From contig JANCRA010000004.1 of the NCBI GenBank assembly GCA_024362935.1, forward strand, positions 24,419,121 to 24,483,120: DNA of 64,000 bases. The letters run 5' to 3'. This DNA is from Setophaga petechia. Its lineage: Eukaryota > Chordata > Aves > Passeriformes > Parulidae. A program made the position numbers and the translations under genes. Of this stretch, positions 14,342 to 28,098 are shown in pieces; the first letter of the stretch is position 1, and the number at the start of each line of letters is the position of its first letter. Under the pieces are notes generated by a model. That model was not told where the DNA came from, made no database searches, and saw only the letters and a list, made by a program, of their open reading frames with translations.

Positions 14342-16951
14342 GAACAAATAGGGAATAGGGTTTTGAATGCAAACAACTATTCACAAAAACCATTGCATGA
14401 GATGTTGCTAATAAGAGGGATCACAGAGTGATGTAGCAACAAGGTTCCTAGAATTGAATTTTTCTTAAATGGTTTTGTACTGCCAGGAATTGACATGAAA
14501 GTCACCTTATTTTCCAGGTTTCCCTCACCTACCTCAGAGAGCTGTATATACTTGGAACCTGCTTCATAGCACACAGAAGACTAGCTTTTACCAGTAAACC
14601 TAATTGAGTAGATTTACAGAACAATTGTCTACTTTCACCTGCAGCACTTTGCAGTTTATACTGGTAGAAAATAGTAGTTCACCATACAAAATTGGATCTT
14701 GAAGTACTGCAGAAATTATTCAATGACTAGACTGAGAGTTTAACACCTAGAAATGTGTAATGGTCACTTTTCCTTGCTATCATGGCATGTATGTTGGAAG
14801 TAAACAATGACAAAAGAGCCTCCTCCTGTGCAGCAGAGAACAGCAGGACTGAAAAGGACTTAAAGACATGCATCTATTAAGTTTCAGAATGGAGAGAATT
14901 TCCTGTTTGTTGTGAGAGAAGAGATTTGATGCTCATTCTAAAGTATATTAGTGTAAAACCATTTTGTTTTCCCAAGAAAGTATTAAACAGCCTGCTTTTT
15001 TTGAGCAACAAGTAGAGATTCAGAAAGTTTAGAGATGTAAGGATGGTATCAACGAAAAACCTGAATGTAATTTTAAATGTGTTGCATTCCAAATGTTTGT
15101 GCAAAAAACTCTTATGCATTTGAAAAATGTGTTGTGACTTCACATAAGTATTGGCTGTGCCATCTGAGTGGCCCATTCCCACAATTTGTTAGGCTCTACC
15201 CTTCATTACAGAAATTTTAACCAGAAATTCTTTATCCTGGCATCTTTCCCAGTAGAGTCAATCATGTGGATCTGAGTGATCAGTAATGACAAAACCAGCC
15301 TTGTTGAGAGTATTTCACTTGATAAATTGCAGAGATCTAGGTTTTACTTACATTTGTCAACAGTGACTTTCCTGTGAAGTGCCAGGTATTTGAAAAATTA
15401 CTTCTAGTGTTTCAGGCTGGGGGGGAAGTACGTTTTCAAACTATGAAAACATTTCCCTCATGCCCCATTAAACCAGCAGGGGAGAAAGAAAAGCTAGACA
15501 GGGGTGTGAATGTATTTGTGTCTCAAAATATAGAGTTGAATAGCCACATGTCAGGATATTTAAGTTTTATGGCTGTGAGTTCTGATGTGTAATGATGAAG
15601 TAATTTTGTTAATGATACAGTGAGCCACAGAAGAGCAGGAGTTTCTTTAAAGCTGCCCTTTCTTTGTTGTGCTTGGGACTGTCCTTTTTCTCATCTGGTT
15701 CTCCAGCTGTGTGTCTGCTGCCATGCATCTTGCTTATCTTCTCTCACATCCTCAGTAATGTGCATACAGAACCTGCTGGTGGTCCTGCTGGTCTCTCCTC
15801 TGCACTCCCTATCTCTCCTGAGGACACAGCTGCCATCTGCATGGCAGGTTACTCAGCTCTGTCTTGCCTCTACAGTGCTCCTTCTGTCCAGTTTAAAAGT
15901 CAGTCTGGGAGTCCAACATGCAAATCTGTGGCTTGGAGTAAACACAGCTTTTTATTGTCCTCAAAATCTTCTCTTCTGCGCCCTTCTTTGGGGGGACATT
16001 TTCTCATGCTGTTGCTGCTGCCCAAAAGCTAAATGCAGTTGGCTAAAGATGTTATTTCAGAATAGGCACTTCCAGAGGGTGACTTTTTCCATGTTTCTAG
16101 CATTGTTTTTTTGAGTGTTACAATTAAAAGATGTGAATATCGTCCCAAAAAACTATCATTAATGTGGATGGAGAATGAAGTGAAATATGTGTATTCTCTG
16201 CTGTCTCTTCAGTCAGGACATTAGGCAAAATGTCTTTGCTTCTAAATGATGTTTCTGGTTTTCTAAAACTGGAAGAAGTAATGTGGAATTTAAGTGACAG
16301 GGTTAGATGTCAAGAGTTCAAATGTCATCTGTGCTGATTTGCTGTTAGTTCAAAGGCTCCTGCAGTTCACAGAAGTGGGACACTGTGCTAAGAAGGGTAT
16401 TTTTTAAAAGTCTATTTACAAGGTTTTATCTGTGTGGCACTTTCATTAAAAATACAAAGCACGGAGTGAAAACAAAACAAAATCTGTCACTGAATTGCCA
16501 TTCACAATAGACTTTTTTCTGGAAGGTGACTGGATTTATATATGGACTGGAGAGCCAGTAGGATGTGCCCCTGGACAGGATGAGCCTCTCTGCAGTAGCT
16601 CCAGGTTTTAATCCTCTACTCCTCTCAGCATCTTCTCTGCACCTCTGGAACTACTCAAATTATGCCCTGGATTTTGGCCCTGAACTCATGTTTCTTTCAG
16701 AAATTAGCAGCTTCCCACATCTGGATGAGCCCATTTGCTGTGTCTTTTGTCTTGTTGTAATGCCAGGTAGGGCAGGCATTCCCTGGATTTGTGCTGTTAC
16801 TGCTGTGTGATTCAAGTAGGGCATAAGGTAAAAAAGTTAATGTGCATGTTCCATAGCTTATTTCTGAGAATGACAAAATTATTTCAACAAGTTTTGAGAT
16901 ATTGCACAGTGACAGACTGTGCTGGACAGGTAATGCACCAGTACAAAAATT

Positions 16952-16984
16952 GGTTTTGATTCGAGTTCCGAATGGACAAAAACC
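16952..16984. repeat. Imperfect inverted repeat 188 bp upstream of exon A
   Basis: The outer arms GGTTTTG (16952-16958) and CAAAAACC (16977-16984) and the inner arms ATTCG (16959-16963) and CGAAT (16969-16973) can pair around a five-base loop AGTTC, with GGA unpaired on the 3' side. The inner part superficially resembles a tRNA T-arm, but no acceptor, D or anticodon arms flank it, so it is not a tRNA gene. Confidence 0.6.
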
Positions 16985-17091
16985 ACTGTTCTCCATCTGC
17001 AGCCAGAGATACAAAATTTTTGAGGTAAGGTCAAGAAGGCGCACAAAGAGGGTTTTTGACTCTAGGAATGAAGGACAACTGACCAAAACTT

Positions 17092-17108
17092 AAAAAAAAA
17101 AAAAAAAA
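17092..17108. repeat. A17 homopolymer just upstream of exon A
   Basis: Seventeen uninterrupted A residues lie 64 bp before the first base of exon A. The run is upstream of the usual branch-point zone, so it should not replace the polypyrimidine tract. It could be a retroposition scar, but I see no target-site duplication and do not recognise the preceding sequence. Confidence 0.9.
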
Positions 17109-17153
17109 TTACTCATCTGAGGGAAGAGTACCATACACTGGGTTACAAGATAA

Positions 17154-17414
<261 letters not shown>

Positions 17415-19399
17415 TAGTGGCTCCTTAACAGAACTAGCATAACAAAATACTCTAAATTCCTGGGAGTGGAATGGTGGGGTTAAAATGTGTGCAATTTACT
17501 AAAAGTACATGGGATGAACTGCTTTACCTCTGTCTTAAGCCAAATTCAGCCTTTGTGACAAGGCAATGAAGTGAGCAATGTTTTGCTCAAACCCCCACCC
17601 ATATTTCTTCAAAATCACTGGTAGCCTTTCCATTGATTTCAGTGGTCTTTGGCCAGTCCTGTGCTCTGAATGTATTCTTGGGAGAAAATAGATCTTGGAT
17701 CAGAAGCAAAAGTCAGTATTGTTACATATGCGCTACTTTTAAATTGATCATATCAACATCACCAGATCATATAATGATGTCATATTATTATAACCTAACT
17801 TTCAAATCTGAGTATTTGTAAAGTTGTAAAAATCACAAGGGTTAAAACTTCAGTTCTTGTAATTTTCTTGTACAACTCAACCTCCACAGACAGAAATTGT
17901 TTTAAATGTTTAAATATAGCACAGAAGAGAAGAAGGTTGCACGCTGTACAATATGTATCACATATAAATTCTTTCATGTTCAGTTAATAGCAAGTGGAAT
18001 GTGAAAAAATATGAAGAGCTAAACATAATGAACTATGAAGAGTTAAAAAAAAGTATCGCTTACTTCAGATGCTACTTTTCAAACACAGTAATAGTTTCAA
18101 AATGGAACATATTAAATGCTGGGGTTTGAACCAGTGATTAGCGTTAATGTACATAACTAAAAAAATACCTAAAGGATATTCTGATAAATAATAACTGCAC
18201 AGATTACTATTTCTCATCAGGACAATAAGTTCTCCAAGTGTTTCAGAGAAGGTTGTTCTGAAGTGTCACTGGAAGTTTCAATTGTTTCTCTGTGAAGTCA
18301 CTCTAGAGTTTCCCAGTATAATTAGTGAGAACTGGGCTTAAAACTGCTTCCTCTCTGTATCCTACCCTGAAAGATATCACTTTCTAGCACAAACTGTAGC
18401 ATAGGGGCTTACTGTCAAGGTTTGAAGCCTTTGCCTCCAACTTTGCAGAACTTAAATGCTGTAACAAATATCTTTTTTGTCCTGTGCATGACTGCATGCA
18501 TGCATGACATGAATGCATAACTTCTGACACTGCAAAAAAAGACTGATGCTGAACTACCGACTTACCTTGTGAATCTTAATGCTTATTTAGATCCAGATTG
18601 TTTCACTAAACACAGTCCCGAAGAATGGTCCTGCAACAAGAAGTCTTTTTCTGCCTTTTTATTGTACATCCCTGATGTTCACTATTACTATAGCTTTTTT
18701 GTGTGGCGCTATTTTGTGGCTAGAAATGCTGTATTACCTCTTCTACCAGCAGATAATAACATTCTGAATATGCTGACCCAGCATATGCAGTGGGATCACA
18801 AAGAAATCACTGAATTGGTGACACATGATCAGCATGAGAAAAACGTTACACAGATGCATTCTGATTAGAACATTAATTTTTGTGAAAAATAGAAGCTGCT
18901 AAAGAATCATAAATGGGCAGCATCCCATTTAAAAGCTCTCTGTGCTTTTAAATATGAGGCTACTGTACCTCTGTTCCCAGCTGCACTAGACAACTTTTTA
19001 ATTCTTTAAATAAACACCAGTAACTGCAGAGTGTTTAACGTCAGCATCAATGTTGAAACAACATACGTGCTGTTCTGGGGAAAAACACAAACTGAACTAA
19101 AATATAGAATTCTCTCACATTCAGTAAACTGCACATAAAGTACAGACATATTAAATCATGGCTGACTTCTGTTAAGTAGGTCCTGATCCTAAAAATACAA
19201 AAGTCTGTATTTGGTTTTCTGTGCTGCAATGAAACCCACATGGTGTTAGGGAAATCAATTACAGTACATGAAGTTTGGTTGGTGTGTAAATGCTTGCAGG
19301 GTATGCTTCAGGACTTTGCTGTGGTGCTCTGGGGAGGCTTGAGGGGCTGATTCTCTGCATTCTGCCGCATTGCCACTGTGGTCCCAGTCTTTGTGTTTT

Positions 19400-19427
19400 G
19401 GTGGTGGTGTGGTGGTGATGGTGATGG
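19400..19427. repeat. (GGT)n-rich imperfect trinucleotide tract
   Basis: The tract is about 28 bp of GGT/GAT units on the plus strand and G-rich. It is short and interrupted. Confidence 0.8.
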
Positions 19428-22400
19428 TTTTGCTTTACCAGAGAGAATCAGGTAAACTATGGCAGTGTATAAACCAAGGCAGATTTCTTATACCACACTG
19501 AACATCTATCCATTAAAAAAGTGTAATTAAATTGTCTTGGGCAAAAATGGGCTTCCCAGATAAAATGTCACATATTTCCTTCTTTCTCTGTTGTTTATTA
19601 TTACAGAGCTGTGCTTGTCCTTTCTTAACCTGCCAACCTCTTCCTGATGTGTATATCTGGTATTTATAAATCTCTAACCTAAGTACTTTTGTACCTTGTT
19701 TCTGTATAGAATAATGCCAGCTCCAAATGTCATATGGTTTCTCATCTCCAGCAAGATAGTTAACAATTTTGCTTATTTCCTACCTGATCTGAGTTCCATT
19801 GTGCACCAGCATGAAACCCAACAATCACTGACAGTCATGCTGGAAAAGGTACTTTTGTATTTAGTGTATGTTGGTCTGTGGAAGAAGGTGAGACAGATGA
19901 AACTGTACACAGATTTTATTGTAGTTTTCACAGAAATGAAGGAATACTTTTGCTCTTAGTAGTAAGTGAAGCTTCTTTTTTATTACTTTATTAGGCCATA
20001 TTTTGACGTATCTACAGAAAACCATTTCTGAATACAGTGTATCAAGCTTCATTGAGAAGAATTAGCAGTGCATGTGTTTAAAAGGAAATCAAAAAGTTGA
20101 TTACAATCAGTGTCATTTAATATCCCATCACTGTATCTTGTAATTTGGTCCTTTCACTACTGAATAATTAAATCGAAAGAGTGATGACTTCTAAAGATTC
20201 TGTCTCAGGTTAAAAGTTACAGCACTTTCCTCCTCTTAAGATACAGCCTTCAGGGTGAGAAAACCAAACTGGTGAAGACCAAAGACCCATCAGCTTCAGT
20301 GATCACACAGTTCCAGTGCTCACTCAGAAGGACTGCATTTCTGTCATTTCAGCACAACACTCGTCTCTACCTTTAATTGATGTAACAGTAGAAGATTCCA
20401 TCTTCCAGTTGGGATTGGCTGATATTTACTGCTTAACTACCAGTATTTCTCATTAGCTTGTTCAGCATATGTCTGTCTCGCATGCTATCCCAGAGCTCCT
20501 TTCCATTCCATGTTCTGTTGCTTGATGCTGGCTGGTGGCTTCATCTGCCACTCCAATATCTTGAAAATTTTCACCTTGAAATGATACTTAGGTACACAGA
20601 CATGTTTCAGACACCTACCAGACTCCTTTTTTGTATGAAAGCAGAAAGTATTTCTCATTTGTCAATTCTTGTCAGATAGTGAAAATTCTGATTTCAGGTG
20701 GGTGAGAAAGAGCCAGAAGCCTGGACATGCTACAGTGCTCTTTGCAGTTAAGCCATTATAAACCAGGTGCTGGTGTGTACACCTGCAAACCTCTTGCCTG
20801 GGAATCACCAACCAGGCCCAGTTGTTGCTATTGAAAATTGATAACTTCGTAGGGAAGTAAGATCATTAGGTCCATGAACCTTGCATGGATGGCAAATCTT
20901 GCAGGATTTTTGTCTCCTGAAAGCAGCTGGACAATGTAATATCTTGGAAGCATAAATCCTAACCTTTACTAGATTCACTAATAAGGGGTCACAGACTCTA
21001 AGATTTTTGAGATTTTAATTAATATTATGATATTTTAAAAACTAGTCCTCTACACCTTTGCACAGAAATTGTAGCTGCTGAAGTTATCAGCCAAGACTGC
21101 CGCATCAGTTGAAAGAGGACAGAAGAAACAAATCCATTTTCTCAAGGAGCAGCTATGGGCTTTCTTCATCACTTAACTTGCAGCCCAGTACTTGGAATGT
21201 TTCTGTCCATTACTGCTAGATTTCCATGATTAATGGTGGACATGCAGTCTGACATGGTTGTGTTGGTAGAAATGTGGAAAGCCAAACCTCAGGAGAGGTC
21301 ACAAAATGTCAGTGTAAGTGCCCAGGTTGAGATTCTTAAGGCAGAACTTGGTTAAGAAATTTCTTGCAGGTGGTTTTGGGATTTTGAGAATCAAACTGGT
21401 CTTTGAGCCTTACCCCAGTAACTCCCAGCCCTGCCCCTCAAAGTCACTGTGGTTGTTTGGGTGCTACTGAAAGGAAGGTGAGAATTTTGCCCTTTGATGA
21501 AGAAGTTTGCAAGCTCACGGTTTTAGACCCCCTAGAGTGGAGAAATAGCTGCACTGACATCAGTTTGCACTTCCCAGCTAATCTGTACCTGCAACTCACT
21601 CAATTTTGTCAATTTCATTGATTTTAGTGTTGGAAAAGAGCGTTCTGTACTGGGCAGGTTTATTGATTAGTCAGTGGATGGTTTAGTGGCAAGATGTTTT
21701 CAGTGACTGGCCTTATAAATAGCTATTGCATTTCAGATGGTGTGGTGTGGATTGTGACTTTCATATGGGAAATTTGGGTATGTTCTGTATTTCTCCATTT
21801 TCAGATTCTCTTCTTTCAAGTGTAGGAGTCTGAATACGCAGTTTAGATAATAACTATTTTGCTTCTAGTTGGCTTCCATTAAGGAAAGTCTGAAGCTGAT
21901 TATGAATTGGCAGAAATAATTTTTCTAGAACAATTTTTATTTATTTTGCTGATCGGAAAAAATGAATTTAGCCCATAGTTCCCGTTCCAGAGTAAATTAC
22001 TAATTGCACGTGCAGTGCTAATTTTAAAGGCAGAAGTTTTCAGAGCACCCCTCTTTTATCCCCTTCTGAGCACTGAACTTTTCAATTTATGCTTAGGGAT
22101 TTTTGCATTTTAGGGATTGTTACACCATTTAGTTAAGAGTGACCTCAATCTTTTTCTGACTTTACTTGTTCTTTAACTATATATTTCTTTTTAACATATG
22201 CATAGCCAGATTTTGTGTGCTAGTGCTCTGCTTCAGTCCACCTTCTTTAATGAATCTTGAGGGAGAAAAGAAATAGGACAGTTATTCTTATGATTTTATC
22301 ATGACTCCCATAGTACTTTTGCTTTTAAAGCTATAGGCCTTGGATTCTGGTGATGATGTCAGATTTCATTTTTGGATGAAAAAAATCTGTAGAAAAATTT

Positions 22401-24766
22401 CAGAATATGAGGCAGACCCCAGAAACCTGAGGAAACAGCAAAAAAATATGGAGTTTTTTTTTGTTCTTTTGTATATTATATTATTTTTTGTTTTATTCAT
22501 TACATTCTTTTTAAAATTCAGTTTTGATTATTTGGGAGCAGTTGAACAGAGCAGAAGCATATGAGTGTGCAGAGCTGGCCCTTCTCTGTTACTATGGGGA
22601 GACAGCCCTGTCACAGCCACCAGAGAGAACAGAGGGGAGCAGCTACACATGAGGGCCCACTGAGCTGCAGTTCCTCTACCAGGCTGGCTGCAGAAGGGTG
22701 CTAGTTGTAGTTCAACACCCTGTTGTTTTTCACAGCTCTGACCACTGACACCTTACAAGGCAGTCTCGTTTCTTTTAATTTTGGAGCATGTTGACAATCT
22801 TCTTCCCAACCCTTTGATCAATATCAGTGAGTCATTCAGTATAAAAAAAGACATAGTTGTCTGTATTTCCAGGGTAGATGCAACAAAAGGAGGAGGTGTG
22901 ATCACCTGGTCTGTATTTCTCAGGCATCCTTGTCCCAGGAGTCCCACAGCAGAGCCTGGCACCAGCACATGTTTCTTTGCTGAGTGCTCAAGCTTCTCTG
23001 CCAGGCAGGGACATGACACTCTCGTGAAATGAAAGCTGCTAGCAAAAATAAAATTCACCGAGAGAGTTTCAGGCTGCAGGGTCCTGACAGGCCTCTGATG
23101 CAGGGCAGCATATTTGTCTGTTTCTGGGTGCGGCTCATCCTTTGCAGGTAGTGTCCTTTGGAAAGTAGCAACGTGCAAATACAGATTGCCTGCAGTGGGT
23201 AGTTCTCCATTTGACTTTATTCCAGACTGTGTCTGTCACCCTGCACTTTCCTACAGTCCTGAGGAATAGAGTCATTTTTGCCTAACATTATAAGGTAAAA
23301 ATTAATCAAGTTGGTCCCTGTGCACAGAAGAAGGATTGCCCAAGATAAACACTCTGTGGGTATTTCCATCTCTTTTGAAAGGCTTTTGTATTTGAGTGAC
23401 TACAGAAAAAGGGCTGCTGTAGTGTTTTCTCAGCCTCCTAAGCCCTGAGGCTGGGGATTTTCCATCAACTCCCAAAGCTTGCAGAGCTGAAAACTTATAA
23501 GCAGCTCATTTTCCTATAAAAGACACTATGACCTCAGCAGCTAGAATGCAGAGGAGCAAAACTGATGAATCTTAGGGAAATCCAGACTGGGAAGAAAAAC
23601 ATTTCTGTCCAAGTTGAACTTGTTATTCCTAACATTCATTGTTAGCTGTGATTGTGAGTTTTAACAAGACACTCACTTTGGACTCTTCATCTGCTGAAAC
23701 TACAGAAACTTTATATGCTGAGAGACAAGCATGGATGAGGTTGAGATTACAAGAAGGTATATAAAATATATTTACTTCTTGTCCTGATTCTACTGTTTGT
23801 TTTATTCTGCAGATATTTTATTGACAGAATAACGATATAAAGATATATAAAGTTAAATGTTATTATTTTGACTAAATATATTTGTAGTTTGACTACAGTT
23901 TAATGTCTGATTGCAATCACTCTTTAAATTGTGTGTCTTTACAGTTTTTCATCAAGTCACAGGTATGTCAGAAATGGCTGTTGTATATATTAGTGATGTA
24001 ATTCCACTAGTTGTCTTTGACTTTTTTTTTTTAACTGGGCAAGACATTTTTCTCCCGGACCATACCCTTCTGAGTCTCAAATATTTTTCCAAGAATGTGA
24101 TCACTTATTTCCTTTGTCCAACCAATAAAATGTAATGGGGAATAAATGCATTTTAGGGAAATTAGATACTTTTACTCCTGATGCTCATTCTAAGACTTAA
24201 TAAACCTGCATTTTTTTGTTTCCCAGTCAGATGGACAACATTCTCTCAAAGGCAGAAGGCTTCAACTTGAAAAGTGTGGGATTTTACCTCATTAAATTTC
24301 AGAATTTGAAAGAAAAACTTATACATTTCCTCATTTAGTGTTGAGTGAACCCACAGAATCACTTTTTTTCTCTGGGATATAACTTCTGTTGCAGTCTTGA
24401 TCTGTCCTTGAAGTCTGTTTATGTCTAATCATAAAAGGAAGATATCATTCTCTCTGCAAAATATTTGCATTTTATCACACAGAATGTTGTTCTGTCACCC
24501 AGATTATTCAGTAAAATATTTTCACTTAAGTCCAAATACTGGAAATGCAACTGCAAGAAAGAACAGCTTTGACTCTGATCTCTGTTTTGTGGATAGCACA
24601 AGAGTTTTACCACCTGGAAATAACAGCCCATGAAACATACTTCAGGGTAAATAGCAGATGTTACAAGGACATCAGAGCAAAGAAAATCCAAAGTGTGCCC
24701 TTCAACTACATAATATGACTGAAGACAGTATGAAACATGCAATCTCAATGAGGTGTCCAGTGTCAA

Positions 24767-24794
24767 AATTAAGGTGAAGCCTTAATTAAGGCTT
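24767..24794. repeat. Compound inverted repeat with an 18-bp perfect palindrome
   Basis: Positions 24777-24794 (AAGCCTTAATTAAGGCTT) are a perfect palindrome. The block AATTAAGG occurs at 24767-24774 and again at 24784-24791, and its reverse complement CCTTAATT lies between them at 24780-24787. The segment can therefore form alternative hairpins. Confidence 0.9.
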
Positions 24795-27700
24795 TAAATT
24801 GCTTAAATTTGCCAGGTAGACTTCAGATAAGAACATTGCTCTTCTCAGCAGAGCACTGAAGTACACTGTCTACATCAAGCCCAACTATGGGCTTCAGTCA
24901 CAGAGCACAGTTTATGAAAGACAAGTGAAATTAAACACATGTTCAAACATTTGTTGCAATTAGAGAGAATTATTACTGAAGATGAAAAAGCCCAGTGTGG
25001 TGCTTTTACTGTAGTGTAGTCTGCATGGCATTGCCACATTCAGTTTGTTGTTTGATAATACATCTGTATCAGAAATACATATAATGTTTTGTCACCAGAG
25101 TGCCTATTTAAGTAAATGACAAATAGGAATTTATATTCTAATCACTGACTTATGCTTTTAAGACTCTGCAAACTAGGTTCTAGGGGTGTTGGTTTTATAT
25201 GCAGAAACCTGCATGGGTAGTATTTAAACTGAATGGGAAAAAAAAAGGTAATGCATTCTAAAAATATCCCTGTCATGAGCCTATGCATGGAAGTGGGATT
25301 TGGCCTTGGATTTATTTCTTTGTGTTAGTGAAAGTTCTGGCTAAATGAGAAACACACATCCCAGGGAAGTAAGAATAAAATGAGAAATTTTAAATCTGAG
25401 AAATACTTAAGTATGAGAAATTTAGAAATAAATAACTTTTTAGCCAAAAGTATTTCATAAACCCTGCTCCTAATTTTCTTGAATTCATCACCAAGCAAGT
25501 TGCATAATTATTCATAGAAACATGAAACAACATAGAAACATGTTTGTGTAAAAGTGCAGTTCGCCCTGAGCACGAACTCAACTAAGGATGAATTTTGGGA
25601 GAAGATTATCAGGAATACTGATACAGATAAGGATTGGCTAGGACAGAGTAGTATTTATTGCAGCTACAGTGTGATGAACCATGTTGGTTCTGAGCTGTGT
25701 GTAGCACCTTCACTGCTCTTGCCAGCAGCTGTCTCTCAGCAATTAAGGCTGTTGGTGCTTTTAGATGAAAAGAGAGAGAAGTTCAACGGTTTGTGTCCTG
25801 CAGGACCATGTGGTTGGCTTTGCAAGACTGCAGTTCTGCCACAGGCAGGAGGTCTGGATGGCCTGTTATGCCTGGAGCCATCAGAACTCTGAATATATGC
25901 AATTCCCCTCATGATGCTGTGTGTGATTGGGGCAGTATTGACTTGCATGGCAACTCACACCCCGCAGGAGCTCAGCTGCTCACTGTTGTCCCTCCCTTTC
26001 CTACATCATTTGTACTCTGGCTACTAAATTCTACCAGGGAACTGCTTTCCCCTTGCATCCCTCTAGAGATGAATATGAGGGCTGGTTGTGAGAAGCCTTT
26101 CCCAGCAAAAATGCCACTGAGATTTATAAAGTTTAAGTATGCTACTTTTAGTTTTGACAGGTTTTTGGTGAGGAGCTCCTCAATGTCTCAGACTTCTCTG
26201 CATCTGTTTTACAACTGTAGGGTACATCAGCAGCAAGTTGAGCCTAACAGACATTTAAAATTTTATCAGAGATAAAATAATAATTATTTATAGTAAAAAA
26301 TCACTTGGTAATATTATTAAGTACTCTGTAATGTTCTTAAAATATTTTTGTAAGCCTTAGTTTGTTAATAAATTTTAAATAGGTTTCTCATGTTCTACAA
26401 GATCAGCAGGAGAAATAATATAAGATTTTTTTCTCAGTGGAAGATGTTTAATTAATTGCCCATTTTAATTTAGATATATATTCTGTATAGTAAACTACCT
26501 GAGTTCAACATTTTTGAGTCATATGAAAACTAGGAGTATGAGAGTAGACAATCCCAGGAATGTATTTCCATCATTAATCAACAGCTGAAATGTATTTTAA
26601 GATCATTTTTTGGAGCTCTCCCTTTCTCACTTGCCCTTAAGCTAGTTTTCTTTTGATTTGTTGGACAGAAGTGAGAACATCTTTCATTACCCTCTGCTTT
26701 CTTGCTTAAGGATGCTGAAGGGACCTCTGCTTACTGGGATATGTCTGAGGGAAAAAAGGAGAGACAGGCAGTGCTTGAGCTCAGTAGCATTTGGCAGTGA
26801 GGGTTGTAGTGGCTTTCTCAGCCTGTGATTGAGCAGAACATTCCATAGAGAATGGGCTATTGATCTTCAAAGGTCAGAATGTGGAGTGAATTATGAGGCA
26901 TACAGATCTGGTTTGAGGTGAACACTGGATTGGTCATCTCTCCATGCCCATACTAATTGGAGACTATTATTTGCAGATTGAGAGGGACTTACTGGGATTG
27001 AAGTACAAAACTCCTGATGGGGAAAATACGAGTCAAATAAGCTAAGTCAAAATGCTGCAATGTGGTCTGAATTTCTTAAAAGTTCTCCAGATGAAACATT
27101 GTGCTGTACCTATGGCTAGCAACTTGCCTGTTAGCTTTGGGGGCCAATTAAACAATTAATTGGAAAATTGGTATGGCATGGAGGCATTTTTTTATATTTA
27201 TAAAAAGTATGTGTTGTATGCATATAAATTATTTCCTGTTTCTTTATAGTGCAACATATCTCTGTATATCTAATATTATATATAGTAATACTCTAATACT
27301 AATACTCTCTCTAGGGATGTTTTTTTTTTAAATTTCTGCAGCTGAGGGAATCTAAATTCCATTTTCAGGTGTCAGCTAGTCCACTGAAACAGCATTCAGG
27401 GCCTAAATAAAACTAAGCAACTGGTTTTCTAAGGAGCTCTAAACAGCTTCAAAGTGTAAAGTCTGGTCAATAGAATTCAGAGGTTTAGTCAGCTTAGTAC
27501 CTTGGGATATTCCAGTAAATTATTGCTTCACCTTTAGCTACCTAAATGCCTTTGAAAACCAGTTGTTGGAAACTGCTGAAAGTCAGTAGTTGCACAGGCT
27601 GCAGGAAAAGGCTGCAAGAGGATGCCTTGAGCAGCTCTGAGCTCTATTGGATAGTTGGAATCAGAATTAAAAAGTTGGGAAGCAAAACTGTTTTCAGAGA

Positions 27701-28040
27701 TGCTTTCCTTCTTTCCTCCTCCCACCTTGGTTTATTTCCCATTGAACTCAAAAGAAGGAATGGAAAATGGGATGGCTATCTCTATGATGTTATTTATTCC
27801 CAAGACTGGATAGAAACTAAATCTTACGTCAAACAATCTCCAGTTCACATAATTTTGAAGGAGACAGATTTGACAGAATTTTCTACTGTCATTAGGAATA
27901 CCTCCTTGAGCCAGAGTTTCAGCTAGAAACTTTCTGAAATGAAGCCATTCCCACACTGCAACTCTTATTTCTGAGTGTTGCGGACAAATTCTTTAGATGG
28001 TTTGGTTTTGGTTTCTTAGGCTTTCTTTCAGGGATGTAGG

Positions 28041-28098
28041 TTTTTTTCTTCTTCTTCTTCTTTTTTTTTTGGTTTTATTTTTTTGTTTTTTGGTGCCC
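28041..28098. repeat. Pyrimidine-rich low-complexity tract with (TTC)n
   Basis: The tract is T-rich with several TTC units and then T/G-rich to about 28098. It explains the lysine/arginine-rich minus-strand and leucine/phenylalanine-rich plus-strand frames here. Confidence 0.85.

Noticed and set aside
15620..16114. Longest uninterrupted plus-strand frame (164 residues), with a second frame overlapping it
   Set aside because: It is leucine/cysteine/serine-rich with no recognisable domain, two registers are open over the same bases, and it lies inside an NTRK2 intron. It is best explained by a GC-richer stretch poor in stop codons.
16958..16974. tRNA T-arm-like sequence (GATTCGAGTTCCGAAT)
   Set aside because: No acceptor stem, D-arm or anticodon arm can be built around it.
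16697..17086. Minus-strand frame of 129 residues next to exon A
   Set aside because: No domain is recognised and an overlapping plus-strand frame exists. It probably belongs to an unidentified old repeat or is random.
22753..23178. Minus-strand frame of 141 residues
   Set aside because: There are no recognisable motifs, and a frame on the opposite strand is also open across the same bases. Composition explains it.
27397..27413. Another AG|GGCC site giving W-P-K-stop after exon A
   Set aside because: The tail would be only three residues and it shares only two residues with the remembered tail. I take it as a chance occurrence that shows how weak such matches can be.
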